This document shows, piece after piece, positions 63,947 to 64,000 of a DNA stretch of 64,000 nucleotides. Within the stretch, counting starts at the first letter, position 1, and each line of letters opens with the position of its first letter. The stretch spans positions 13,855,641 through 13,919,640 of the forward strand of contig NC_052670.1 of NCBI RefSeq assembly GCF_016802725.1, read 5' to 3'. The notes beneath the pieces were generated by a model. That model saw nothing but the letters and a program-made list of their open reading frames with translations. It was not told where the DNA came from and made no database searches. Made by a program: the position numbers and the translations under genes. Origin of the DNA: Solenopsis invicta (lineage: Eukaryota; Arthropoda; Insecta; Hymenoptera; Formicidae).

Positions 63947-64000
63947 CATACATAATTTCAGAAAAAATTAATTCTTTAAAGGAGGTTTATCGATTAGTAA
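63849..64000. repeat. Large inverted repeat around an AT tract, cut by window end
   Basis: The arms at 63849-63897 and 63952-64000 are reverse complements over 49 bases with four mismatches by eye, all transitions. The centre is an AT microsatellite with a few G and C interruptions. The right arm runs to the last base, so the full length is unknown. It is likely a palindromic MITE with an expanded AT loop. Confidence 0.9.

Overview
This window is eukaryotic and very likely from an insect. A hymenopteran, possibly an ant, is my inference from the AT-rich introns, the CpG-rich islands in a poor background, and the density of small TA- and TTAA-flanked DNA transposons. There is no dense gene array. 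Most listed-length open frames are chance or repeat-driven.

The one gene I can identify is synaptotagmin-7 (Syt7), on the minus strand. One exon (4271-4411) encodes the start of the C2A domain, and a Gly/Ser/Ala-rich linker exon lies upstream (7248-7431). Both have consensus splice sites, and their phases match. A candidate first coding exon (20443-20507) has an ATG, a strong donor and the phase needed to join the linker exon. If it is right, the gene's 5' part spans at least 16 kb here. The rest of C2A and all of C2B lie beyond the left edge, because no further C2 coding is visible at 1-4270.

The remainder is intronic or intergenic DNA shaped by mobile elements:
- a 201-bp near-identical direct duplication (1748-1948 and 3297-3497);
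- a diverged repeat pair flanking the C2A exon;
- an ~0.8 kb dispersed repeat at ~5.6-7.0 kb and, inverted, at ~37.9-38.6 kb, the first copy split by a 567-bp TTAA-flanked MITE;
- a decayed piggyBac element with 16-bp TIRs and relics of its transposase (8846-10131);
- a mariner element with TIRs, TA target duplication and a decayed transposase, carrying two nested MITEs (21148-22634);
- several palindromic MITEs at 26.0, 42.4, 50.0, 50.7 and 57.9 kb;
- local tandem duplications at 40.7-41.8 and 60.4-60.7 kb, and many microsatellites;
- a large inverted repeat cut by the right edge.

Two broad CpG-rich stretches (about 28.3-30.6 and 54.5-56.4 kb) are the best places for upstream promoters or 5' exons, but I could not assign a transcript or strand. 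No tRNA, rRNA, CRISPR or bacterial-type system was seen.
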